The translations under genes were made by a program, and so were the position numbers. Below are positions 15,404-27,752 of a stretch of 64,000 bases of DNA, one piece after another. The number at the start of each line of letters is the position of its first letter. Position 1 is the first letter of the stretch. Origin of the DNA: Isoetes taiwanensis (lineage: Eukaryota; Streptophyta; Lycopodiopsida; Isoetales; Isoetaceae); contig JAJEKV010000017.1 in NCBI GenBank assembly GCA_021234155.1, positions 16,410,416 to 16,474,415 on the forward strand, in the 5' to 3' direction. A model generated the notes under the pieces. The model was not told the origin of the DNA. It was given only the letters and a program-made list of their open reading frames with translations, and did no database searches.

Positions 15404-18400
15404 GAAAATGTGCTTGATATTATTAAGGCCAAATCTCCAACAACGGGAGCCCCAATATCATTCTCAAACCCTCCAGGATGACATGCAGATACATCCAATT
15501 GATATTCAAGTATATTACTTGCTTCTTGAGTGATATTTAGATGGAAAGATGGAGAAGATACGTCCATTGCACTAGCAACCAGATCCAGCAACAAAAAATA
15601 AGCTGATTTACTCTTAATTACAAATGGTATATAATCCAGCACAGACCATGTACAAGACATGCTAACAATAATCTGTAGGAAAAATTCGAAATTAGTCACT
15701 AACAAACAAAATAAAAAGCAAGAAAACCAATGCACATTTGTTACTAACCTTTAGATACGCGGCTCCAACAACCTGATGCAATGATTTATACCTCATTAAC
15801 ATGCAAATGACATGGATATCAAGAAATTAACTTACGAACAACAAATTACTACAAGATGACCACTGCAAAACCAATCCAAAACTTCAAGCGTCTGTCAATG
15901 TTGTTAAAAACCCATTTTTTATTTTTAAAGTACCTCTATAAAAATCCTCACGTTTTTTAAAGGATTTGTATGATTTGGTATGGCCAAAAAAAAAATTTTG
16001 CACAATCTTTGCACTGTTTTATTGGACATATTTGCTACTGTTAAAATGCAATTTTTGCATAGTATGCCAACAAAGTAAATCAGAGGCTTATGCTGCTATT
16101 AGAAATTATTAAGTTCAAATACAAAGATATCATAGTTGTTTTGCCATGCAACTCTTAAGAAAGCTCAAAAAAACATTATTATAGAGGTTAAGAAATATAA
16201 GAATTTCATATACAAGGATAAATAAGTTCAAGAATATCATATATTTAAATAAAAAAAATCACAGTCTAAGGATTTTTAAAGGTTTTTTAGGATTTTTACG
16301 GATTTTAAAGATTTTAGAGATTTTTAATGTTTTATATAAAAGAAATATGTCGGAGAAAAATAGAGGTAAATTATGCCACGTCAAATTTACCTTATAAACC
16401 CGCGCCACATCATCCTCGCGTGGCCAAAATTCACTGGTGCATGGTTGTTTTGTAGGAGAATGTTTGTGGTTCGAGCAATACACTCGGAAAAAGGGCTGTT
16501 GGCAGCCAGCTGAGCTGGCGGTGGTGCTCGCAGCTTCCTCGCGTAATGCTCTCACCATAAACATTACTCGTTTATAAATTAGAGCCATTGGACTAAAGGA
16601 AGAGACAGACATTAGAATGAGAAAAATAACAAATTGAAATAACAAGATATACATCATCCGAGAGTTGCAGTCTGTACTCAAGTTTGCAATGTTTGATAAA
16701 TTGTGGTTTAATTATTACAAGGTCGACATTTTGTAGTACTTAAAGTTATATAGCATGCAAAATATGTAGAGAATTGAATTGAATTGATTTTTATCATCCA
16801 TGGAGACCAAAATATTTCATGAGAGCTCATACAAAGAAATGAATTGAATTGAATTGATTTGAATTTTATCATTCACGGAGACCAAAATGGGCTATAGACC
16901 TAATATAAGAAGAACACAATAAGCCTAGTTAATATACAAGATTAAAAAACCCCAGCACAAGTGTTTCGAGAAAAAAACATGAAAGTAATAAAGTATTGAG
17001 AAATATGTACATGCATGATATCAATGTCTTGGGGGGGGCATAAATGGGACCGATGGTCAAGAACTTTACTGCAGGCCTGCAAAAGCACATGTGGTGGTTT
17101 ATTAGGTGTAACTAGACCAATATATTTTGCTATAATATTGGCAAACACTGAACATAAAATATACCTAAAAATTTCGAAAAAGTGGGATCATTTCCAAATT
17201 GAGAACGTGTAAAAGATAGCCTAGATGATATGTCCTATCTTGTCAAATGTTTGAAATAATCACAGTACTCATAAATTGACATGTGGTTGAGAAAAGTAGC
17301 TGGCAGATTGGCGATTGTATTGAGCCACAATTTCAAATAGAAATAAGTTGGTCGTGACATGCTACTGTGTACCCACAATTTTAGATTGAGATATATTAGT
17401 CTCTAATGAAGCTTCTGGCGATAAATAAATGTGCGATGCAACAATGGCAGTGCATGCAATAGAATTAAATGCAACTTGATGGTGAATGTTTAGGATTTAT
17501 TGATTTCATTTTAAAGCTATAATACATGTTGTCAAGTTAAAAAAGTATAGTTTGGGTTCTTTATTACTGTTACTTTCAATCACCTCATCATTCCATCGTG
17601 ATGTAATGGATAAGCTTCTTAAGAAAATAAAATAATGTTACAGCTTCGTGATGGCATAAGATGTTCAAATAAAAAAAATGCTTGTGCTTTTCTATTAGAC
17701 TGTGAACAACCTTCAACCTAGTATCAATAATGGATAAGCTTGTTAAGAAAATAAAATAATATTACAACTTCATGATGACATGATATGCTCGGAATAAAAA
17801 ATACTTTTGCTTTTCTATTAGACTATGAACAACTCTCTGAATACCTCTGCCTTACATGAGCATCATTTTCTACAATCACAAATTGTTGGGTTTTCCTCCA
17901 AAGATAAAAGAAAGATTGTGATCCTCCTTCCTAGAAACCATCACAACCATGTGATTTTAAATGAAATAGTATATCAGATACTATATCAAGATTTGATGAA
18001 TGAATCACACGCAAAAATAGGGCCATATGCACTGTGTAGTATTGCAAAGAATTTTTTTTTTTTATAAATAAATGAATGAATCACCTATCATATGCTCATT
18101 TGCTACTTCAACTGATTGAATAGTGGAGCACCATAAATGTAATGACATAAAAAGTCACTTACCTAGTGATTTGATGAGGATATACAATTCAACAAATAAA
18201 ATAATTTAATGTCTTTGCCCCTACAAAAAAGTAATCTTTTTTACTTACATAGTTAAATTTTTAATAAACAACATGGACCAACAAAACTAAATATACAATA
18301 TTCCTTTGGTCATTTAATGATTTCCAACATTAAAAATAATGATTTAAAATCACGACTTCTTCTGCCCCAACATGTGCACAATCTTCCAAGTTGCATTAAA

Positions 18401-18432
18401 GGAGGAAAAAAAGAGGAAAATAGCCATAGAAA
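15404..18432. other. AT-rich intergenic region
   Basis: No gene recognised; only short random ORFs. Two local duplications are visible. A GAATTGAATTGAATTGATTT block with the following GGAGACCAAAATG occurs near 16775 and near 16845. A ~105-bp direct repeat is annotated separately at 17605-17832. Confidence 0.5.
17605..17832. repeat. Direct repeat of ~105 bp
   Basis: Two diverged copies, 17605-17710 and 17728-17832, both run from AATGGATAAGCTT to TTTTCTATTAGACT followed by GTGAACAAC or ATGAACAAC. They are about 85 percent alike by eye. No function is apparent. Confidence 0.75.
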
Positions 18433-18439
18433 ATAGCAT

Positions 18440-18570
18440 CGATCTGAGCCCTCGGATCACTATTCCGGGCAGGGGCGAGCCATTATATAAGTACACATCA
18501 TATTCGAGGCCGGTTATCGGCGTCTTCTCACAATAGCACTTCTCTCAGCCCATTGCTTCCCTCCCTTCAT
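18440..18570 (+). promoter_or_regulatory. Hairpin plus TATA promoter-like block, copy 1
   Basis: An imperfect palindrome at 18440-18459 is followed about 25 bp later by CCATTATATAAGTACAC, a good TATA box. A pyrimidine-rich tract, CACTTCTCTCAGCCCATTG, comes next. The same order is kept at 24063-24193, which supports a conserved promoter. Downstream are three consensus 5' splice sites of the form AG-GTAAGCTCTT, at about 18635, 18689 and 18710. Confidence 0.55.
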
Positions 18571-19660
18571 CATCAGGATCCTCATCATCCTCGGTCTTTT
18601 CCTTATTTTTGCCCTCACCATCGTCCCTTTGTCAGGTAAGCTCTTGTCTTTTCCTCCTATTTTCTCCCTCACCATCGTCCTTTTCAAGGTAAGCTCTTAT
18701 TTCTCTCCCAGGTAAGCTCTTATTTCTCTCCCATGCATGATCATTTACTTAGCATAGTGTGGCATCGAGAGTTTGTGATGCTTGTTTGTACTCTCTATTG
18801 ATTACAGCTACTTTTTGTTGTTCGTGGTTCATGCATGGCAGCATTATATCATTGAGGAGGTTTTGATTATGTAACGGAGTCCTGTGGTGCTTATTTTCCA
18901 ATTGGATCTTAGGTGATTTGTGCATGCATTTATATTATGGGCACTGGAACTTATGGAGTTCTCTTAGTCATTGCCATTGTTCATGCATGATGAAATTCAA
19001 TAGTCCTATATTCTTCATCGACCAGGCCATCTGATTGGCCATCTCCTCTGATTTTCTATGCCAGTTTTGAACAGCAGTGGAGTTCTTTTTACCATTTTCT
19101 TTGAACTTAAGTTATTGATTTGTGTTTGGGTGTTTTCTGCTTCAAGAAGCTTCGAGACAGCCAAGGTCGTGGCATTTTTTGCAACAGGGATCGAACATCA
19201 GCTTGCTCAGCTTGTTGCAGCCCATTTTAGATTAGGTTGCAGGATGTTTGTAGCTGCACTTCTTTTATCCTTGATTGTTTTTTGTTCTGGAAGTGCCTTG
19301 TACTTCCCTTATTCTTATTCAACATCGTGAGGCCTGTCATGGTCATGCATTAATTTAAACTAGGCTGTGTCTCCTAGGTCACTGTATAGCTGCGATTTTC
19401 CGCTCTATCAATCTGTATTTGGAGTCTCTGTCTGAGTTTGGATTTGTGTAGGAGTTTTTCGGCACTCCTCAGATCGTTGGGGTATCAGACAAGTTTTCTC
19501 CTAAATTTTTCATCTGTAATCAACCTCCCTCCACACAAATGTTTGCCCTTTAGTTCTAAAATTGCATGGGCTTTTTTAGCCATCCACTAATTCGCTAGCA
19601 TTTTGCTTTGCTTTTCCTTCATCGAATTCTAGCCTGGGTCAGTTTATTGCGCATTATCTG

Positions 19661-19837
19661 TGTTGAGAAATGAGTTCTCTATGATTGGGTGGACAGGCTG
19701 GGGATCGAACCTAGGACCTCTTGCTTGCAAGCCAAGTACTCTACCACTAAGCTACCGGCCCTTTGATGGGCTTTCGATACTCTTCCACTGAGTCATTCTT
19801 CATGTGTGCCCATTACACATACTCCAACATTCCAACA
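19661..19837 (-). repeat. 3' LTR of the tRNA-bearing TRIM
   Basis: 177 bp with ends TGTTG and CAACA, near-identical to 20102-20278. It is the 3' LTR in element orientation because the polypurine tract adjoins it at 19838. Confidence 0.9.
19691..19761 (-). ncRNA. tRNA-Ala(UGC)-like sequence in 3' LTR
   Basis: Read on the minus strand, the 71-bp sequence folds as a tRNA. The acceptor stem starts GGGCCGG and pairs with the 3' end CCTGTCC, with one mismatch and one GU pair. The D arm contains an A box (TAGCTTAGTGG). The anticodon loop is CTTGCAA, giving anticodon UGC (Ala). The T arm has a consensus B box (GGTTCGATCC). The anticodon stem has one G-G mismatch at its base. It is more likely a tRNA-derived internal pol III promoter or structural element than a working tRNA, since it is embedded in a repeated LTR. 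Confidence 0.75.
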
Positions 19838-19908
19838 TTCCCCCTTAATGGGCACACCAATCCATTCCAGCCTTCACCACAATCCACATGCTCCCCTCCT
19901 CGGGCAAC

Positions 19909-20052
19909 TCCACCACTGCGGGAGTTGGGCTTTCACTGGCCAAGCTTTGCTCATTCTCACCCCTACACCACTAGGGACTATCCACCACTGCGGGAGTTGG
20001 GCTTTCACTGGCCAAGCTTTGCTCATTCTCACCCCTACACCACTAGGGACTA
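19909..20052. repeat. 72-bp tandem duplication inside the TRIM
   Basis: Two exact-looking 72-bp units start TCCACCACTGCGGGAG at 19909 and 19981. They make up over half of the internal region. Confidence 0.9.
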
Positions 20053-20101
20053 TCCCGGTGCGGTTAAGCACCCTCTACTTGGGACCATGGCTCTGATACC
20101 A

Positions 20102-20278
20102 TGTTGAGAAATGAGTTCTCTATGATTGGGTGGACAGGCTGGGGATCGAACCCAGGACCTCTTGCTTGCAAGCCAAGTACTCTATCACTGAGCTACCGGC
20201 CCTTTGATGGGCTTTCGATACTCTTCCACTGAGTCATTCTTCATGTGTGCCCATTACACATACTCCAACATTCCAACA
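20102..20278 (-). repeat. 5' LTR of the tRNA-bearing TRIM
   Basis: 177 bp, adjacent to the initiator-Met primer site at 20090-20101. The element is therefore transcribed from the minus strand. Confidence 0.9.
20132..20202 (-). ncRNA. tRNA-Ala(UGC)-like sequence in 5' LTR
   Basis: This is the same 71-bp tRNA-like sequence as at 19691-19761, 30 bp from the same LTR edge. Small differences fall in the D loop (TAGCTCAGTGA) and next to the B box (CCTGGGTTCGATCC). Its transcription direction matches the element, so any pol III transcript would run towards the primer site. Confidence 0.75.
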
Positions 20279-23200
20279 ATCTGGTGCCACAAGTCCTTCA
20301 TAGGTCCCAATGGATAATTTCAAGCATGGCATCACTCTTCATCGACAGCCACGGTTTTGCCTTAGCAGATTTTGTCATCCATGCTGCTACGTTTTCCATG
20401 CTTAAATTGGCAAACCATGTTTCTTCCACACAGATTTACAAATCTATTCAGTGACTGTCTCATGCAGGCTGTATCGATGGGCCTCATTTCAAATTCTCAT
20501 TTGTTTCATAGACCAATACCACTTTTGTTCCTTTTTAGCACAAAATCTCATACCTAGATAGATAGTGAGCCCATGTTTCATGTTCTCTTCCTCCAATTCT
20601 GTTTAACTTTAACGTTTACCTTATGCTTCCTTCACATCAATTTCTTTTGAACTCTCTACAATGCCTTCGTTCGGCCCTCATTTATTTTAGCTTTTTAAAT
20701 ATATAATTTATTATATTTTCTTTACATTTGTTTCTTTATCACACCCGCATTGTTTTATTCCTTCAGGTATGTTTTACTTTTGAGTTTGCATTGTTGTATT
20801 GCTTTAAATATGTTTTACTTTTGAGTTGTCTGGTTGCGCGCATGCCTTTTGGGTGTTTCTTCTTTGAGAAGTTATTTCTAATCTCACATACAACTCTTAG
20901 GTGCCTACAAAAGATTATTTTTATTATTGGGTATCTTGTATGTGGGTATGGTTCAATGTCACATTCTTTTGCCAGCTCGGACATGGAATTTCATGCTTTT
21001 TAGTTATCATTCATTCTAATCTTATTTTTGTGTTTCTAATCTCATCTTCAATTGGAAAAGTTGTTCCATTGGACTACTACAATAACATTTGTGACGCTAC
21101 CAATAACTTCAACATCCACTATGACATCAGCTGTCCAATTTCTGTTTTCCACATTCCGTGCCAAGCTCAACCATTTGGATCGAAATCATTCGACCCTAAC
21201 TTTACCCTCTTATCTCGTTTTGTATGGCCTCTTCCAATCTTGTTCGAGCACAACCATCAGACTATTCCATTTGCTACCCTCCTCTAATGTTTATTTGGAA
21301 CTCGATTTACCCGGATTTGAGGTGACATTTTTTTCAAGACCTTTTCTAGTACACCAATCATTAATACATATTTCAAGCATTCGGCCGAAGTTTCTATGCA
21401 CCCTATTCAGCAATTTGGTAGCATCATTCGTTTATTTCACAATTTGTTATTTAGTCGTGTCACTCATTTTATTTTGCAAATTGGCTTAACCATAGCATCC
21501 TTTTTCTTTTATATGCAGTTCACCCTAATGCATCATATTCAGCAATTTACTACTGTTATTCACTTTATTTCGTCATTTGGCTTCAAAATCGTGTCTTTTT
21601 AGCTGGATTATTTTCAGAATGTTTGGTTTGCAATATCACACTTTCCATGTTAGGTTTCCATATTAATAACAAGGGGATTTCAAAAGTACACACAAGCATG
21701 GGGACCTCGAAGGTGCGCACAAGGAACAGAGCGAAGTTCATTATGTCATTCAGAGCGTTTTCACTTCAAATTTCTTGGATCATCCTGCATACATCTTCTT
21801 TTCTCATCCACGTTTTCTAGAATGTTTCTTTCCCTATCAGTTGTCCTTCGGCATTATTCAGCTACAAGTGGTGTCGCGACTTCTTTGCCCGCTTTCTACC
21901 ACAGTCATTCTACATCAAGCTGCAGGCAATCTCGCATTAGGATTTGCAGGCAACTACATCAATGGTTTCAGGATCCCTTGATCTTCGTTAAGCTCAACTA
22001 TGCGATTGCTATATTCGATTATAGCCTCTCCCTTGATGCCTCCAGTCTTATTTCGTGTCGCCTCTTTCAGTCATACTCAAGCATAACTATTGCACTATTT
22101 GCCTTCCTTTACCCACCTCTTTCTGATGCATTTTTTCTACCTAGATGTTGGATCTTATCTGTTAGCATTCCAAGTAATGTGTATCCTGAGTTTCATTTTC
22201 TTCATCTGCACTTACACTTAAATTTGTATTTTTGTGGGCATTATCTCTCCGTGCGCCTTCTCATCATACATTCTTTGAGTTTTTGATACTTGGCAGTACA
22301 AGGACTTAAAGCATATTCAGTTTTGTCGATGCAATTTGAACTATGTTAAGTTTAAGAATGGGGTATTATATTGAACGGGTTCTAGTTTTGCATTATGCTT
22401 GTTTATATTGTTGATCCACTTCAGCATCTCTTGTGATTTGGATCTGGAAGAATTGTTCCAGATTTAGTTTTAATCCCAATTTCCTTCTTAACCTTCCTCT
22501 TGATTTATGCTAACATGTCTACAACCTCTTCCTCAATCTCTTCCCTCGTTTGTCAATGTATTATTCGTATCAGGGCATTTATTCATGGCTTTAGGTATGT
22601 GGTACGTACTCTTTTTTATGGCATCACCACCCATTTCTACTCTGCTAGCTCGACCAAACCTTGGTTGTCTTAATATTCACCTTCGCTCTCCTATTCTTGT
22701 TCCAGACCATTTCACAGACCTTATGCACCTCTTTGCTAGGGATGCCGACCTCATTTTGCTTCTTGACCTTCCTTTTGACTTTTGACTTTGCGCTAATATA
22801 TCTGCCACCTCTAACTTTACCTCATCCCTCGTTTCTATATATGCTGCTTATTTAATTTGTTTAGTGTGTCTATATTTGGTCATATCTGAGCAGACATTTC
22901 GCATAACATGAGTCTAACTCAACCTTGTCCATTGTTTTCGTCATACTCCTCGTCTTCGGGCTTATATTCAGAGGTTCTTAACCTTCCTCTTGACTTTTGT
23001 GCTCTCGTGTCTGCGACCTTTACCTCACCCTCGTTCTAGTAAGTACGCTTTTTATTGGGGTATCTATTCATAGGCTTCAACACGTTATCAATTCTCCTTA
23101 TAACGTCTTATTTCAAAAGTAGTGCTTCTTCTTATGTCCCATTGCTTTTCAAAATGCGTTGCATTGCATTTTTTGTCATAAAGTTGTTTATTTGGCAAAA

Positions 23201-24055
23201 TTTAGTTTATATAATTTTTCATGCCGTCGTTTTTTACGATTTTAGGCTTTTCAGGAGGTAGTCTTGCCTCATAATCATGTATCATTTCACATTTTTCTAG
23301 TTATGCCGTATTTGCATTTTGCACTCCATTATATTTTTGCGCCATGGGTTCTATATTGGATACATTCTCATTTTGCCTTCTCATTTTTCTGGTTATGACA
23401 TATTTGAGTTTGGCATTCCATTGAGTTTTTGTGACATGGGTTTTATGTTGGCTACATTCTCGTTTTACGTTGTTTCTCTATAGTTCTCATTTCTCCATAA
23501 ATTAATTTCATGACCATTGATAACTCGTTATGCTTTTGCGTTCTTCATCTTTTTAGTTTGTTCACACATAATTAGTTAACTTGCCAAGGCTCTTTTTATA
23601 TTGATCGAATTGATTGGCATGCCCTTGTTAGGTTGGATTCTTTATTTGTTTTTCGGACTCGGCACATCTTTTGTTGCATTATACGATCTCTTGATTTATC
23701 ACAGACATGATCTCTTGACACCATCCTTGTCATTGACGTTTTTTACATCCTTATTGCAACCTTGTCAAGATATTCCATTTTTGGATTCTTTGTTCTCGCT
23801 AGCCGTATCACCAACCTCAAGCATTCTACTCTAACCTTGACTTCTCCCCATCCTTGGCCATAACCTTACTTTCGCATGGGATCTTGTGGTTAATTCTTGT
23901 TGCATTTGTTCCATGTCCGGCCTTCATCCTTTCTCTCGCTATGTGATTTGCGACTCGACTCAACACTTGGACATTTCTCAGCAGCTTGGATTGTAGCTAA
24001 GGAAGTTCTCTGGTAGTCGGTCAGTTTTTGTGTTCCTTGCAAGTCCCTTACCAGA

Positions 24056-24912
24056 ATAGCATCGATCCGAGCCCTCGGATCGCCATTCTGGGCAAGGACG
24101 AGCCATTATATAAGTACACGTCATATTTGAAGTCAGTTATCAGTGTATTCTCACAGCAACACTTCTCTCAGCCCATTGCTTCCCTCCCTTATTGCCCTGA
24201 TTTGCTTGGGCGCTTGTTTATTGTTTTTCACATGTGTTTCTGTTCATGCATACCTTACTGTTGTCCAACCCCCGGATGTTGCTATAATCATGTTTTTACA
24301 CCTACATAGTGCTGTGTTCTCCATCTGTGGGTGATGCTGTGTTATTTCCACCCTATGTTCTTCCACCTGCTGGGTGATGCTTTTTCTCTCCACCTTTCGG
24401 GTGATGCTATCTTCTCTTCAGCCATCTATTGTTGATTTTTTCCTCATTCTTAATCACTCACATCAGTTTTTTGGGTGCTTATTATTGTGCAGCTTGCCGC
24501 TCCGCCGTCATGCACCTTGTTCTCCTTGTTGTTGTGTCATGGGTGCCTTCTATGCGTTCCATTTCTTTTGCAGGTATTATGCCATCTCGCAGGTTCACTT
24601 CCTCTTGCATACGCCATCGCCCCACTTCCTTCGATTCTCCAGGCAACCATCCAAGATTGTTGGCGACCATTTCTCATTAGGGTTTTCCTCGAAAACCCGA
24701 AAGAGCGGGGTTTTTCATCCCGACAAGAAGTTGTCGCCAATACCCTTCTATACTGCCTATGCACACTTTTTTCTTTATGGGGTAGCTCGACATTGTTCCT
24801 ATGGTCAGCTCCCCATCTATATTATTCAAACATTGTATACTGCTGCTGTGATGAATGACAAGCCTAAGCTGGCCAGTTTTTGTGTTCCTTGCGAGTCCCT
24901 TACCAGAATAGC
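24056..24912 (+). mobile_element. T-rich repeat unit, short copy
   Basis: This follows the long copy head-to-tail. It repeats the 137-bp start block (perfect 9-bp-stem palindrome at 24063-24082, TATA at 24103-24119) and ends with the same terminal tract (GTGTTCCTTGCGAGTCCC) near 24912. It is about 0.86 kb, against 5.6 kb for the long copy, and is read as an internal-deletion derivative. A short internal repeat, GGGTGATGCT, recurs at about 24329-24405. Confidence 0.5.
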
Positions 24913-26714
24913 CAAAACATAGATGAAACGTAGAAGTCACTTTTCCACTCTTGAAATTGGTGCAATAGACCCTATCTCCTTATTGTTTCATCCTCCAAAT
25001 TTGTGAAGATTATTGTTCCAATTGCTCCAATTCTTCTCCTTGTTGCAAGTGGGCTTTAGATCGAGCTATACTGATGGATAATATACATCTGCATCAACAA
25101 ATATTCCTCAAGTTTTGTATTTGTGAGTGAAAATAGATAATCCAAGGTTCGTTAAAACCTAGAAATCGTTAAAACCTAGAAATCGGCTTTTCACTTTCGA
25201 AACTGATGCAAATCCAATCTGCTTATTGTTTCATCTTGCAATATAGAATCTATAATCCGTAAATCGTTTTTACATTAGAAAGTACATTAACTAAAAAAGA
25301 TTTTCTAAACAAACAAACTACAAAAAATACTTATTTTTGTAGATGATGTTATCGGCTCGAGATATAGGATATGATTGTGGGGAACTCCAGCTTATATCTA
25401 CTCTATTCACTGAGACATAATTTCTTCAGTAGGAGGCCAGTGTTCCAATGCCAATTCAGTACTAATATGCATGAGGGAACCAACTTCAAGTTCATAAAAT
25501 AACAATAATGTAGGATTTGATTTGTCCTCACAACTCCCTCCTTTATCTGCAACACTATAACTGTGAGGAATGTGTCAGGGCCGTTGTATACAAAAAAACA
25601 CAAAAACAAAGCTATGGCACATAGTAATATGCTCTTCAATAGTCAAAGCATGTAATAGCTTATGCATGATATCTTGTAACAATTAAACTAAAGTAACAAC
25701 ATTAAAAGAACACTAAGGACCAATTTCACATATGCTTAAAGAAAGCCCAAAAGCTTGATGCATCTTCATGGTCCAATATAAGGATATCTTTTATGAAGTT
25801 ACGATAGGCGTAGCAAGAGTGGGGTTATAAGGAGAATCAAATTTGCCATATTGTTTCTTCAGATATGGCATAATCTTTCTGATTCTACATATAGATTTGC
25901 TTATTTTCTTCTACTTGTATTGTAATCTGAAAACTTTAATATATGCTATAGGATTGTAAAAGGGTTGCACGTGAGAGTCTTGGATCGTGTACATTTGGCC
26001 AAAAAAAGTGGTGTATATGGCCATTTTTTACCAGTCTGATGGTATATCCATCTATCCTCATCAGGGGAACTCTAATCATCCTACACTTCATGACATTTCC
26101 AACTAGCATGAGCAATGTAATCACAATCTCCCCCGTCAATTCTAGATTGGACTAGACCTTGCTTGCGTGAATGCTCACATGACAATCCTCTAGTTAGCCC
26201 ATGAAGATCATAGGTAGACTTGACTTGGGAGCCAAATAGATTCATGCCCTCTTATCTATGAGCATACTATACAAGTGCATCGACTACTCATTAGGTCAAG
26301 GATTTACCTATTATAGAGAGTTATCTTCCATGAGATACATTGAATACTAACAAAAACAAGATCATACATCTAAGACTTGAAATAACGGCAGGCCAAAATA
26401 CACATAAAGGACTTTCAGATATCAAAGCACCAAATGGGAAGGAGTCCATACCTTATAGTGTCTATACATGCTGGTGAATAAGTGAAAGAGCAAAGATGAA
26501 GTTTGATGATGTGTGGATCCAAGGAGGAGAAGCCATAAAGGAAAAAGTCATAAATGAGGCTTTTTATCGAAGGTCGTATATATTAGCCATCGTCATGATT
26601 GAAATACTGGTTCAATGACATCATCCCATGATGGCTCCTTTTTCATGGGGCATCGACGATGATCCCATTCAAACATTTTTATATTTCTTCAGTGTATGGT
26701 ATTATGGAAGAGGT
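24913..26714. other. AT-rich intergenic region
   Basis: No gene, RNA or defined repeat recognised. Near 25150 a short block, CCTAGAAATCG, is duplicated in tandem. Open frames are short and scattered. Confidence 0.45.
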
Positions 26715-26853
26715 AATTTTAAGGGATTTGAAAATTTTCGTGGGCGAATTTTCGGGCGGCCGCCAGCGGCGCTGGTGGGCATTGGCGGCCGCTTTCCCTT
26801 GACTGGCGCGCGCGAGAGAAAATTTCTCCCGAAATTTTCAATCCCTTAAAATT
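26715..26853. repeat. Inverted repeat with GC-rich core
   Basis: The arms TTTTAAGGGATTTGAAAATTTTCG (26717-26740) and its near inverse complement (26830-26851) enclose a very GC-rich core. The core itself contains the inverted pair GGCGGCCGCCA (26755-26765) and TGGCGGCCGC (26783-26792). The whole can fold into one long hairpin. It could be a foldback element; no target duplication was assigned. Confidence 0.6.
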
Positions 26854-27752
26854 CCTTGACGAAATTTTGATCAGCTTCAGATTTAGCCCGTTCGTGAGCA
26901 GATCTTCATATCTATAGCAGTTTCTAGCCTTCAATTTTGTTTCTTGAGTTTCGTCACTGATTTTCCCTTTCGATTCAGGCCTTGTCTATGCAGCCAGATG
27001 CATAAAACAAGCCTGGCTATGGCCTCCGGTTCTCTGTATGCCCTTGTATATGCCTGTTCTTATGAATGGTGGCTTGCCATGTGCTGGCCCTCCGGAAAAA
27101 TAGACATAAAAGCATCGATTCGACCTTGTCTAACGGGTTCTGGCTGATGCATTTTTTAGGGCCTCTGCAGTGAGGGAGGCGCCGTAAAAACCAAATCCCA
27201 CGTCGTATTGAGAAAATTTATTTGTTTAAAACCTGCTTTGAAGCAGGCGAAATCTGAAGGTGATCAAAATTTCGGCATGTCAGAATCAACTCCATTTGGC
27301 AAAAAATCCAGATATTGTAGCAAAAATATGCATAATTGTGGGAGTTCTTTGGTGCCAAAATCATGTGCGCCATGGTGGAGCCAATGATGGATGAGCATTG
27401 GTGTTGTGCTCGATGATCTGAGGCTAAATTTTTGTATTTGAAATGCTCTTATGCCCATTTACAATTACAGTCTTGTTGATCCTTGCTAGACAATCCAAAA
27501 AAACTGTAGATCCCATAAGCAACTACCTTGAAAGCTCCGCTAAGATTCCGATCATGCCAGAAAGCTCCCTATAAGTGATCCTTTAGTCATTCCCGTGTTT
27601 TTAGTGCCTAAATTTGGAGTAGCACTCTATAAATGGCCGGTAATGCTAGATCAAAAATTATTTTCCATTTATTGTTATCAGAGATTGCAAATATTGTGGA
27701 CTTCAATATTTTTGTTGTCCAATGGTTTTTTGTAGGGAAAATCTAGAGTAGT
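26854..27752. other. Unassigned sequence
   Basis: No gene or repeat recognised. The stretch after the GC-rich palindrome looks moderately unique and has only short ORFs. Confidence 0.4.

Larger units (their letters stand above)
19656..20283 (-). mobile_element. Complete TRIM with tRNA-like sequence in its LTRs
   Basis: A 618-bp element is flanked by a perfect 5-bp target duplication, ATCTG (19656-19660 and 20279-20283). Its two 177-bp LTRs, 19661-19837 and 20102-20278, both run TGTTG to CAACA and differ at about three positions, so the insertion is recent. On the minus strand the primer site TGGTATCAGAGC (20090-20101) directly abuts the 5' LTR, and AAGGGGGAA (19838-19846) precedes the 3' LTR as polypurine tract. 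The 264-bp internal part has a 72-bp tandem duplication (19909-19980, 19981-20052) and no coding capacity. Each LTR carries a 71-bp tRNA-like sequence. Confidence 0.92.
18433..24055 (+). mobile_element. T-rich, ORF-poor repeat unit, long copy
   Basis: A 5.6 kb stretch is strongly T-rich and purine-poor on the plus strand and has no coding ORF. It starts with AGCATCGATC and a 137-bp block that recurs at 24056. It ends with GTGTTCCTTGC then AGTCCCTTACCAGAAT, which recurs at about 24912. The unit thus lies head-to-tail with a short copy. The interior holds diverged repeats, for example AACCTTCCTCTTGA near 22490 and 22979, and a ~100-bp repeat near 23280 and 23380. It could be a non-coding LTR element (LARD), a rolling-circle element or a non-coding transcription unit. 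A TRIM is inserted at 19656-20283. Confidence 0.5.

Noticed and set aside
19691-20202. Two functional nuclear tRNA-Ala genes
   Set aside because: Both lie at the same offset inside the LTRs of one TRIM and have stem mismatches, so they are element parts.
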